64,000 nucleotides of DNA from Neorhizobium huautlense. Lineage in GTDB: Bacteria > Pseudomonadota > Alphaproteobacteria > Rhizobiales > Rhizobiaceae. Below the pieces are notes generated by a model, which was not told the origin of the DNA, ran no database searches, and was given only the letters and a program-made list of their open reading frames with translations. Numbering within the stretch: the first letter of the stretch is position 1; each line of letters starts with the position of its first letter. Shown in pieces: positions 56,896 to 64,000 of this stretch. The stretch spans positions 62,001 to 126,000 of the forward strand of contig NZ_JAUSRF010000008.1 in NCBI RefSeq assembly GCF_030811685.1, given 5' to 3'. The translations under genes were made by a program, and so were the position numbers.

Positions 56896-56918
56896 AAGGG
56901 GCGCTCGCGGCGCCCCTT
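56896..56918 (-). terminator. Terminator of the aap operon
   Basis: Nine-pair stem AAGGGGCGC (56896-56904) with GCGCCCCTT (56910-56918); on the minus strand followed by TTCATTACTG (short T-run). Confidence 0.7.
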
Positions 56919-56940
56919 GGTGTTTTCGGCCAGAAGAATT

Positions 56941-57711
56941 TTAATGCAGGATCTGGCTGAGGAAGAGGCGGGTGCGCTCGTGCTGAGGGTTGTCGAAGAA
57001 TTCCTGCGGCGAATTCTGTTCGACGATCTGGCCCTGGTCCATGAAGATGACGCGGTTGGCGACCTGGCGGGCAAAGCCCATTTCGTGGGTCACGCACAGC
57101 ATGGTCATGCCTTCTTCGGCAAGGCTCACCATCGTGTCGAGCACTTCCTTGACCATTTCCGGATCGAGCGCCGACGTCGGCTCGTCGAAAAGCATGATCT
57201 TCGGCTTCATGCAGAGCGAGCGGGCGATCGCCACGCGCTGCTGCTGACCGCCGGACAGCTGGCCCGGATATTTATGGGCCTGTTCCGGGATTTTCACGCG
57301 CTTGAGGTAGTGCATCGCCACTTCCTCGGCTTCCTTCTTGGGCATCTTTCGGACCCAGATCGGCGCCAGCGTGCAGTTTTCCAGGATTGTCAGATGCGGG
57401 AAGAGGTTGAAGTGCTGGAACACCATGCCGACTTCGCGGCGCACCTCGTCGATCTTCTTCAGATCGTTGGTGAGCTCGATATTGTCGACGATGATATTGC
57501 CCGACTGGTGTTCTTCCAGTCGGTTGATGCAGCGGATCATCGTCGACTTGCCCGAGCCGGACGGTCCGGCGATGACGATGCGCTCACCCTTCATCACCTT
57601 CAGGTTGATGTCGCGCAGCACGTGGAAATCGCCGTACCACTTGTTCATGCCGATGATCTCGACAGCGGTGTCCGTGGTGGAAACGGTCATTTTGGGTTGG
57701 GCGTCAGCCAT
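56941..57711 (-). CDS. aapP: General L-amino acid ABC transporter, ATP-binding protein AapP
   Basis: 256 residues. Walker [10 protein letters not shown] (about residues 49-57), Q-loop [10 protein letters not shown], signature [15 protein letters not shown], Walker [14 protein letters not shown], switch His in VTHEMGF. It energises the AapQM channel. Last gene of the aap operon, 14 bases after aapM. Confidence 0.96.
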   Translation of the reverse strand: MADAQPKMTVSTTDTAVEIIGMNKWYGDFHVLRDINLKVMKGERIVIAGPSGSGKSTMIRCINRLEEHQSGNIIVDNIELTNDLKKIDEVRREVGMVFQHFNLFPHLTILENCTLAPIWVRKMPKKEAEEVAMHYLKRVKIPEQAHKYPGQLSGGQQQRVAIARSLCMKPKIMLFDEPTSALDPEMVKEVLDTMVSLAEEGMTMLCVTHEMGFARQVANRVIFMDQGQIVEQNSPQEFFDNPQHERTRLFLSQILH

Positions 57712-57725
57712 GTTTTTTCCCCTTA

Positions 57726-58886
57726 TTATCGTTTGTGGCCGGTATCGAGGTGCCGTTCCATGAAGGCGGAATAGCGCGACATGCCAAAGCAGAAGATCCA
57801 GAACACGAAGCCGGCGAAGACGAGGCCGGTCAGCGGCGTCATCGGCGTGATCCAGGTCGTGTCGGCAAAGTTCAGGCGGATGATGTTGAGGAGGTCGAAC
57901 ATGCCGATGATCGACACGAGCGATGTATCCTTGAACAGTCCGATGAACGTGTTGACGATGCCGGGAATGACCACCTTGATCGCCTGCGGCAGGATGATCA
58001 GGCGGGTTTTCTGCCAGTAGCTGAGACCGAGGGAATCGGCACCTTCAGCCTGTCCCTTCGGAATGGCCTGCAGGCCGCCACGGATGACTTCCGCCATATA
58101 GGCCGAGGCAAACAGCGCGACGCCGACGACCGCACGCAGGAAGTTGTCGATCGTCCAGCCAACCGGCAGGAAGAGCGGCAACATCACGTTGGCCATGAAC
58201 AGAACCATGACCAGCGGCACGCCGCGGATCACTTCGATGAAGATCACGCAGAACATTTTCACGATCGGCATGTTCGACCGGCGGCCGAGCGCCAGAAGGA
58301 TGCCGAACGGGAAGGAGACTGCGATACCGACGAAGGACAGGATCAGCGTCACCATCATGCCGCCCCAGAGTGGGGTGTCGACGCGCTGCAGGCCAACGAA
58401 GTCGCCGCCGCGCAGCAGGACAAATGCCACGATCGGGAACACCACGAACAGAAGCACGGCGTTGATCGTCTTGTGCGGCAGTTTGGGGATCAGCAGAGGG
58501 ACCAGCAGCACGATCAGCATCAGGCCGACGAGGATGACGCGCCAGCGCTCATCGATCGGGTAGCGCCCGAAGATGAACTGCTGGAAACGATCCTGAACGA
58601 AAGCCCAGCAAGCACCTTTCCAGCCGTCCGGCTGGATGCCGCCCTGGGCAATGGTGGCGCAGACCGAACGGTCCGAGCCGACCCAGCTTGCCTGGATGAA
58701 CAGCCAGTTGATAATGCCCGGCAGGGTGAATGCCAGAACCGCCAGCGCGATAATGGTCAGGACCACGTCCTTCGGTGTCGCCAGGAGGTTGGTCTGCAGC
58801 CAGCCGGCCACGGACTTGTTGCTGATCGGTGGTGGTTCGGCGCCAAGCATGTCGGCGCGGACATAGGAGAGTGTGTTGTCGGACAT
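57726..58886 (-). CDS. aapM: General L-amino acid ABC transporter permease AapM
   Basis: 386 residues with about eight membrane segments and the large periplasmic loop between the first ones ([20 protein letters not shown]) typical of Aap permeases. The HisM-type cytoplasmic EAA loop reads [20 protein letters not shown]. Three bases separate it from aapQ. Confidence 0.95.
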   Translation of the reverse strand: MSDNTLSYVRADMLGAEPPPISNKSVAGWLQTNLLATPKDVVLTIIALAVLAFTLPGIINWLFIQASWVGSDRSVCATIAQGGIQPDGWKGACWAFVQDRFQQFIFGRYPIDERWRVILVGLMLIVLLVPLLIPKLPHKTINAVLLFVVFPIVAFVLLRGGDFVGLQRVDTPLWGGMMVTLILSFVGIAVSFPFGILLALGRRSNMPIVKMFCVIFIEVIRGVPLVMVLFMANVMLPLFLPVGWTIDNFLRAVVGVALFASAYMAEVIRGGLQAIPKGQAEGADSLGLSYWQKTRLIILPQAIKVVIPGIVNTFIGLFKDTSLVSIIGMFDLLNIIRLNFADTTWITPMTPLTGLVFAGFVFWIFCFGMSRYSAFMERHLDTGHKR

Positions 58887-58889
58887 CGC

Positions 58890-60083
58890 TTATCTCTCCA
58901 CCAGTGCCATCTTGGCGTTGAACCAGTTCATGAACAGCGAGGTGAGGATGCTGATCGTCAGATAGATGGCCAGCATGATCGAGATCATCTCGACCGCCTG
59001 ACCGGTCTGATTGAGCGATGTGCTGCCGGTGGAAAACAGTTCCGGAAAGCCGATCGCGACGCCGAGCGAAGAGTTCTTCGTCAGGTTGAGATACTGGCTG
59101 GTCAGCGGCGGGATGATGATGCGGAAAGCCTGGGGCACGACGACGAGCTGGGTCGTCTTGTTCGGCTGAAGGCCGAGTGCCGCAGCAGCTTCCGTCTGTC
59201 CTTTGCCGACACCCTTGATGCCGGCACGGATGATTTCCGCGATGAAGGCAGCGGTATAAAGCGACAGTGCGAGATAGAGAGCAACGAATTCGGGGCGAAT
59301 GGTGCCGCCGCCGGACAGGTTGAAGCGGCCTTCGACCGGATAATCGAAGGTCAGCGGCGCACCGACGGCCAGAAAGGCAAGCAGCGGCAGGCCGATGATG
59401 ATGGCGGCGGAAATCCAGCCGGTCGGCAATTGCTTGCCGGTGGCCATCTGGCGTTTCTTCTGCCAGACGGCGAAGCCGATGGCGCCGATGACGGCAATGA
59501 CAAAGGCAATCGGAATGACCGACGCGCCGTCACCCCAGATCGGGTAGGGGAAAGTCAGGCCGCGATTGCTGAGAAAGGTCGACAGCGGACCCTGGATGGC
59601 ATCACGCGGCTGCGGCAGGACGGCGAGCACGCCGGAATACCAGAAGAAGATGACAAGCAGCGGCGGAATGTTGCGGAAGATTTCCACATAGACCATGCAG
59701 AGCTTGGCGATCAGCCAGTTTTTCGAAAGGCGCCCGATGCCGATGATGAAACCAACGATCGTTGCGGTGATGATGCCGGTGACGGCAATGAGAAGCGTGT
59801 TGAGCAAGCCTACCAGAATGGCGCGGCCATAGGTCGAATCGCTCGAATAGGCGATCAGCGACTGACCGACATCGAATCCGGAGCGGCCGTTCAGAAAGCC
59901 GTAGCCCGAAGCCGTGTTCGTACGCGCGAGGTTACTGCTGACATTGTGGGCGATCCACATGACGGCAACAACGACACCGACAAGCGTGAGCACCTGAAAG
60001 AAGATGCTGCGCGCCTTGGGGTCGTAGATAAGTGATTTGGTTTCCCGCTTGGGCGGGGGCGCAGTTACGGTACTATCCGTCAT
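58890..60083 (-). CDS. aapQ: General L-amino acid ABC transporter permease AapQ
   Basis: 397 residues, paralogous to AapM, with the EAA loop AGIKGVGKGQTEAAAALGLQ (about residues 288-307) and the large periplasmic insertion (NTASGYGFLNGRSGFDVGQS). AapQ and AapM form the heterodimeric channel. Confidence 0.95.
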   Translation of the reverse strand: MTDSTVTAPPPKRETKSLIYDPKARSIFFQVLTLVGVVVAVMWIAHNVSSNLARTNTASGYGFLNGRSGFDVGQSLIAYSSDSTYGRAILVGLLNTLLIAVTGIITATIVGFIIGIGRLSKNWLIAKLCMVYVEIFRNIPPLLVIFFWYSGVLAVLPQPRDAIQGPLSTFLSNRGLTFPYPIWGDGASVIPIAFVIAVIGAIGFAVWQKKRQMATGKQLPTGWISAAIIIGLPLLAFLAVGAPLTFDYPVEGRFNLSGGGTIRPEFVALYLALSLYTAAFIAEIIRAGIKGVGKGQTEAAAALGLQPNKTTQLVVVPQAFRIIIPPLTSQYLNLTKNSSLGVAIGFPELFSTGSTSLNQTGQAVEMISIMLAIYLTISILTSLFMNWFNAKMALVER

Positions 60084-60156
60084 GCTTTGCCAATCCCCTG
60101 TGACCCTTCATGGGTCATTTGTTTTTGTTTTATTTTTTATATTTTTGGATGCGAGA

Positions 60157-60190
60157 AAGTCCGCAGGACGGCAATGCGTCCTGCGGACTT
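60157..60190 (-). other. Long stem-loop between aapJ and aapQ
   Basis: Perfect 14-pair stem (60157-60170 with 60177-60190), 6-base loop, placed between the binding-protein gene and the permease genes. It has only a weak T-run on the minus strand. It probably trims expression so that aapJ mRNA exceeds aapQMP mRNA. Confidence 0.7.
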
Positions 60191-60202
60191 CATGTCATGC
60201 GA

Positions 60203-61225
60203 TCAACGAACCGGCGGCGCGAACTGCAGGCCGCCCTTGCTCCACAGAGCGTTGAGGCCGCGAGCGATCTTCAGCGGGCTGCCCTGGCCGATGTTGCGCT
60301 CGAAGACTTCGCCGTAGTTACCGACGCCCTTGACGACGTTGTAAGCCCATTCGTTGGTCAGGCCGAGGTCGGTACCGATCTTGGTATCGGCTTCGGTGCC
60401 GAGGAAGCGCTTGATGTCCGGGTTGGTCGAGTTCTTCATCTCGTCGACATTGGCCGAGGTGATGCCGAATTCTTCAGCCTGTACCAGCGCGTAACCAACC
60501 CAGGTCACGACGTCGAGCCACTTGTCGTCGCCCTGACGGACGGCCGGAGCGAGCGGCTCCTTGGAGATGATTTCCGGCAGAATGACGTGCTCATCCGGGT
60601 TGGACAGCGCCAGACGCGTTGCATACAGGCCCGACTGGTCGGTCGTGTAGACGTCGCAACGGCCGGCCTGGTAGGCGGCGTTCACTTCTTCGAGCTTTTC
60701 GAAGACGACCGGGTTGTACTGCAGGTTGTTGGTGCGGAAGTAGTCGGCGAGGTTGAGTTCGGTCGTGGTGCCCGACTGTACGCAGACGGCGGCGCCCGAC
60801 AGTTCGAGAGCCGACTTCACGTTGAGCGACTTCGGAACCATGAAGCCCTGGCCGTCATAGTAGTTGACGTAACGGAAGTTGAAGCCGAGCGCGGTGTCGC
60901 GGCTGATGGTCCAGGTGGTGTTACGAGCCAGAATGTCGACTTCGCCAGACTGGAGCGCGGTGAAGCGGCTCTGCGCGGTGGTCGGCGTGTACTTCACCTT
61001 GTCGGCGTCGCCGAAGATGGCGGCAGCAACGGCACGGCAGTAATCGACGTCAAAACCCTTCCAGGCGCCGGATGCATCCGGCTGTGCAAAGCCGGCGAGA
61101 CCGGTGTTGACGCCGCACTGAACGAAGCCCTTTGCCTTGACGTCATCAAGTGTCGCAGCGGATGCCGCCGAGCTGATGCCCAGGACTGCCGCGCCAATCG
61201 CAGCTGACAGAAGCGTCTTTTTCAT
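60203..61225 (-). CDS. aapJ: General L-amino acid ABC transporter, substrate-binding protein AapJ
   Basis: 340 residues from the ATG at 61225. Signal peptide (MKKTLLSAAIGAAVLGISSA, cleavage after ASA). SBP_bac_3 family: FVQCGVNTGLAGFAQPDASG, GFDVDYCRAVAAAIFGD and DILARNTTWTISRD are AapJ hallmarks. It binds a broad range of L-amino acids in the periplasm. First gene of aapJQMP. Confidence 0.96.
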   Translation of the reverse strand: MKKTLLSAAIGAAVLGISSAASAATLDDVKAKGFVQCGVNTGLAGFAQPDASGAWKGFDVDYCRAVAAAIFGDADKVKYTPTTAQSRFTALQSGEVDILARNTTWTISRDTALGFNFRYVNYYDGQGFMVPKSLNVKSALELSGAAVCVQSGTTTELNLADYFRTNNLQYNPVVFEKLEEVNAAYQAGRCDVYTTDQSGLYATRLALSNPDEHVILPEIISKEPLAPAVRQGDDKWLDVVTWVGYALVQAEEFGITSANVDEMKNSTNPDIKRFLGTEADTKIGTDLGLTNEWAYNVVKGVGNYGEVFERNIGQGSPLKIARGLNALWSKGGLQFAPPVR

Positions 61226-61566
61226 TTTCCCAACCTTATCTGTTTTTGTGATTGATCCCCGCCGGCGGCAAGCATAACGGCGCATGCCACGGCTGCTCGC
61301 AAGGCCTCCCCATGACGAGCAATGCCTATCACAGTCGCAAAACCAGTCATGGTCAAGATGTGCCTGCCTAATTCCTGCCTCAAACCATGATAATTGCGAA
61401 AATATGCACATTGGCAGGGCAAAAGCTCAATAACTAAGCATGCATTGCATAAGCGCTAAGCTATCGTAACGCCGATATTTTCTCGCTTTTGCCTGCGACT
61501 TGACCCTTCGCATGCGCGTCTGCCAAAGATTACGTCACATCTTTGAAAAAGGGCCGTGAGCAGGAC
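61226..61566. promoter_or_regulatory. Divergent intergenic region of aapJ and metC
   Basis: 341 bases, no gene. For aapJ, the minus strand has TTGACC (61351-61356) and TGTGAT (61328-61333) 17 bases apart, a possible promoter. For metC, CTTGAC at 61499-61504 may be a -35 element, but no good -10 follows. I find no SAM-II riboswitch. Confidence 0.35.
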
Positions 61567-62757
61567 ATGAAAAAAGACGCTTTTTTAGACAATGCTGGAT
61601 CAAACACGCGGCTGGCGCATATCGGCTATAATCCCCGCGATTATCACGGTTTCGTCAATCCGCCGGTCGTACACGCCTCCACGGTGCTGTTTCCCGATTG
61701 CGCCACGATGGAGCGGCGTGACCAGAAATATACCTATGGCACCCGCGGAACGACCACGACGGATGCGCTGTGCGAGGCGTTCAACGAACTCGAAGGTTCC
61801 GCCGGCACCGTTCTGGTCCCATCCGGGCTTGCCGCCATCAGCATTCCGTTCCTCGCCTATCTGTCAGCGGGCGATCATGCCCTGATCGTCGATTCGGTTT
61901 ATGAGCCGGCACGGCACTTCTGCAATACGATGCTGACGCGCATGGGTGTGGAGGTCGAATATTACGATCCGGAAATCGGTGCCGGCATCGAGGCGCTGAT
62001 CCGCCCGAATACGAAGCTGGTTCACACGGAGGCGCCGGGTTCGAACACGATGGAAATGCAGGATATCCGCGCCATCAGCGATGCCGCCCACAGGCATGAT
62101 TGCGTCGTGACTATGGACAATACATGGGCGACGCCGCTTTATTTCCGGCCGCTCGATTTCGGTGTGGATGTGTCGATTCATGCGACGACGAAATATCCAT
62201 CGGGCCATTCCGACATCGTCATGGGCTCCGTTTCCGCCAATGCAAAACATTGGCCGGCGCTTCTGGCCGCACATGGCGCGATGGGCATTTGCGGTGCGCC
62301 GGACGATAGCTACCAGATCCTGCGTGGTTTGCGCACGATGGGCATTCGCCTTGAGCACCACCAGAAAAGTGCGCTGGAGATCGCCAAATGGCTGGAAAGC
62401 CGCGATGACGTCGCCAGGGTTCTGCATCCGGCGCTGCCGAGTTTTCCCGGCCATGCTATCTGGAAACGCGACTTCAAGGGGGCGAGCGGCGTGTTTTCCT
62501 TCGTGCTGAAGGTCGATGAACAGGCTCAGTTCAAGACCCGTTCGCACGCGTTTCTGGATAGGTTGAAGCTGTTCGGCCTCGGTTATTCCTGGGGCGGTTT
62601 TGAAAGCCTTGCGGTGCCCGTCAATCTGTCCGACCGCACGATCCGCAAGGCGCCGAGCGAGGGGCCGCTTATTCGCCTGCAGATCGGCCTTGAAGATGTC
62701 GCTGACATCAAGCGTGATCTGGAAGCCGGCTTTGCGGCGGCTTCCGAGGTGAAGTGA
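61567..62757 (+). CDS. metC: Cystathionine beta-lyase
   Basis: 396 residues from the ATG at 61567 (AGGAC upstream). PLP enzyme that splits cystathionine to homocysteine, pyruvate and ammonia. The PLP Lys is in HATTKYPSGHSD (about residue 211); YGTRGTTTTDALCEAFNELE (about 60-79) and TMDNTWATPLYFRPL are further family blocks. Related enzymes (MetB, MetZ) cannot be fully excluded, but the sequence is MetC-like. Confidence 0.9.
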   Translation: MKKDAFLDNAGSNTRLAHIGYNPRDYHGFVNPPVVHASTVLFPDCATMERRDQKYTYGTRGTTTTDALCEAFNELEGSAGTVLVPSGLAAISIPFLAYLSAGDHALIVDSVYEPARHFCNTMLTRMGVEVEYYDPEIGAGIEALIRPNTKLVHTEAPGSNTMEMQDIRAISDAAHRHDCVVTMDNTWATPLYFRPLDFGVDVSIHATTKYPSGHSDIVMGSVSANAKHWPALLAAHGAMGICGAPDDSYQILRGLRTMGIRLEHHQKSALEIAKWLESRDDVARVLHPALPSFPGHAIWKRDFKGASGVFSFVLKVDEQAQFKTRSHAFLDRLKLFGLGYSWGGFESLAVPVNLSDRTIRKAPSEGPLIRLQIGLEDVADIKRDLEAGFAAASEVK

Positions 62758-63927
62758 TCACGGATCGGCGGCGTTGAAGCCGTAGAGCCAGTCAAGGTCG
62801 GCCGCAAGCGATTGCGGCGACCGCATCGACAGGACGAGATTGCGCGCCAGCCGCACCGGGCCGCGCGCATGATAGGCAAAACGATTGAAGGCGCCGCGAT
62901 TGCGCACCTTGTCGGTTCTGGCCACACGTTCCTGCTCGAACGCTGCGAGCCTGTCCGGCAGGGAACCTGACCGGCTCAGATGAACGGCGAGGCGTGCCGC
63001 ATCCTCGATCGCCATGGAGGCGCCCTGTGCCGCAAATGGCATCATTGCATGCGCTGAATCACCGATCAGAACCGTGTCGCTGCCGTTGTGCCATCGGCCA
63101 CGTTCGACTTCATAGAGCGGCCAGAAGGTCGCGTCCTTTGCCTCGCTGAGAAGGTCCTGGATTTGCGAATGCCAAAGCGAGAACTGCTGCATCAGCAGGT
63201 CATGCTGTTTCGTATTGGCGTGCGCCTGCCACGTCTGGCCCGGATTGAGGCCGGTGGAAATGGCAACGACGTTGTATCCGTCGATTTCCTTCAATGGATA
63301 GGACACCAGATGCGCGCCCGGTCCCATGAAGGCTGTTACCGCATTCACCTTCAAGGCGGCGGGTGCCTTGGCCGCCGGCACGGTCAGCCGCCAGGCGATA
63401 TTGCCGGAAAAGGTCGGGATCGGTGCCTGCGGTACGATGGTGCGCACCTGCGACCACACGCCATCCGCACCGATGATGAGATCGGGACGATGGCCCGTGA
63501 TGGCTGCAAAGGCGTCATGGCCGGGGTAGTCGAGTCGCACGCCGAGATGGATCTTGCACAAAGGCTGTTTTTCGACAGCCGAGAGCAAAGCGCGCTGAAG
63601 CGTCGTGCGGTGCAGCACGCCATAAGGCGCGCCCCAGCGTTCGCGTGCGAACCGGCCGACCGGCACATTGGCGAGCACACGCAACGACAGGCCGGAGGCG
63701 AGCGCGATATGATCGGGCTCGTTCCAGATCGGTTCCAGCGTTTTGAGGACGCCGAGGTCAGCCAATATGCGGGCGGAATTGGGCGAAACCTGAAGGCCGG
63801 CGCCGACTTCCTCAAGGCGCGTTGCCTGTTCGATGATATCGCTGGCAATGCCGCGACGCGCCAATGCCAGGGCCGCCGTCAGGCCGGCCATGCCGGCGCC
63901 GACGATCGCAACTCTTTTTACTGTCAT
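62758..63927 (-). CDS. FAD-dependent monooxygenase, salicylate hydroxylase-like
   Basis: 389 residues. Rossmann FAD motif AIVGAGMAGLTAALALARRG (about residues 8-27), the DG motif IGADGVWSQVR (about 151-161) and the GD motif LIGDSAHAMMPFAAQGAS (about 286-303). It belongs to the single-component flavin aromatic hydroxylases with NAD(P)H as donor. The substrate is not clear. Its stop abuts the metC stop (convergent). Confidence 0.88.
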   Translation of the reverse strand: MTVKRVAIVGAGMAGLTAALALARRGIASDIIEQATRLEEVGAGLQVSPNSARILADLGVLKTLEPIWNEPDHIALASGLSLRVLANVPVGRFARERWGAPYGVLHRTTLQRALLSAVEKQPLCKIHLGVRLDYPGHDAFAAITGHRPDLIIGADGVWSQVRTIVPQAPIPTFSGNIAWRLTVPAAKAPAALKVNAVTAFMGPGAHLVSYPLKEIDGYNVVAISTGLNPGQTWQAHANTKQHDLLMQQFSLWHSQIQDLLSEAKDATFWPLYEVERGRWHNGSDTVLIGDSAHAMMPFAAQGASMAIEDAARLAVHLSRSGSLPDRLAAFEQERVARTDKVRNRGAFNRFAYHARGPVRLARNLVLSMRSPQSLAADLDWLYGFNAADP

Positions 63928-63943
63928 GCGCTTGAACCGGAGG

Positions 63944-64000
63944 TCAGGCCGCCTTGACGTGGAAAACGCAGCCGGCCGGCTCGGTCTGGTCGGCCTTCAG
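63944..64000 (-). CDS. Unidentified protein, C-terminal fragment
   Basis: Only the last 18 codons and stop are in the window (ending LKADQTEPAGCVFHVKAA). It is co-directional with the monooxygenase, 16 bases upstream of its start. Too short to identify. Confidence 0.5.
   Translation of the reverse strand: MKADQTEPAGCVFHVKAA

Noticed and set aside
57735..60035. Open frame of 766 codons on the plus strand
   Set aside because: It is antisense to aapM and aapQ; the composition (His/Asp/Gln-rich) is the typical shadow of membrane-protein genes.
61226..61566. SAM-II riboswitch in front of metC
   Set aside because: No matching pseudoknot elements seen.

Overview
The window is ordinary chromosome of an alphaproteobacterium of the Rhizobiaceae (Agrobacterium/Rhizobium type). 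Pointers are the aapJQMP general amino-acid transporter, a eukaryote-type NADP isocitrate dehydrogenase, a class I PHA synthase, an NDUFS4-like complex I subunit, several DUF1127 genes, DUF982, rhizobial CTTGNN-N17-CTATAA promoters, a GAAC-N7-GAAC SOS box and REP-like repeats of rhizobial type. It holds about 70 protein genes, six tRNA genes and one candidate structured ncRNA. I see no CRISPR array, no intact insertion sequence, no prophage and no rRNA.

1-8 kb: a degenerate LysM/LytM factor (5' end outside the window), a DUF815 ATPase, yajC without secDF behind it, an NDUFAF3-like and an NDUFAF6-like gene (complex I assembly relatives), trmFO, an ~850-base non-coding stretch with a candidate structured RNA, two DUF1127 genes, then a gene-poor stretch. 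8-20 kb: tRNA-Leu, tig, two tiny overlapping membrane ORFs, an ABC-F ATPase, a Gfa-type protein, pepT, a secreted protein, a trypsin-fold/PDZ pseudoprotease, GST, GNAT, icd, a DUF3828 protein, trmJ and murI. 20-27 kb: a 33-codon ORF with a strong SD, a DUF1127-like gene coupled to a GNAT gene, REP-like inverted repeats next to a higA remnant, a LysE exporter, a HerA/DUF87 ATPase, DUF982, terC and rpsD.

27-37 kb: sthA with a coupled small membrane gene, then a FadR-type regulator followed by a peptide/glutathione-type ABC importer operon that carries a cytoplasmic gamma-glutamyltransferase and a fused double ATPase. 37-47 kb: radC, map, a RelBE/StbDE toxin-antitoxin pair, sfsA, phaC, a lipoprotein, an AlaC-like aminotransferase, hom, a small membrane protein and recJ. 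47-56 kb: two tandem tRNA-Glu genes, a low-complexity lipoprotein, gloA, a double cold-shock protein, DUF192, tRNA-Pro, a Zn/Cd/Pb ATPase with a MerR-type promoter and a MerR regulator, the NDUFS4-like gene, tRNA-Arg, an SOS-boxed 65-residue protein and a PAS protein. 56-64 kb: a secreted protein, aapPMQJ on the minus strand, metC, a salicylate hydroxylase-like monooxygenase and a truncated gene at the right edge.

Most genes are housekeeping. The points that most deserve a second look are the structured RNA upstream of trmFO, the pseudoprotease, the SOS-controlled small protein, the complex I assembly pair next to yajC with secDF absent, the higA remnant beside the repeats, the rpsD leader hairpins and the peptide importer with its built-in transpeptidase.
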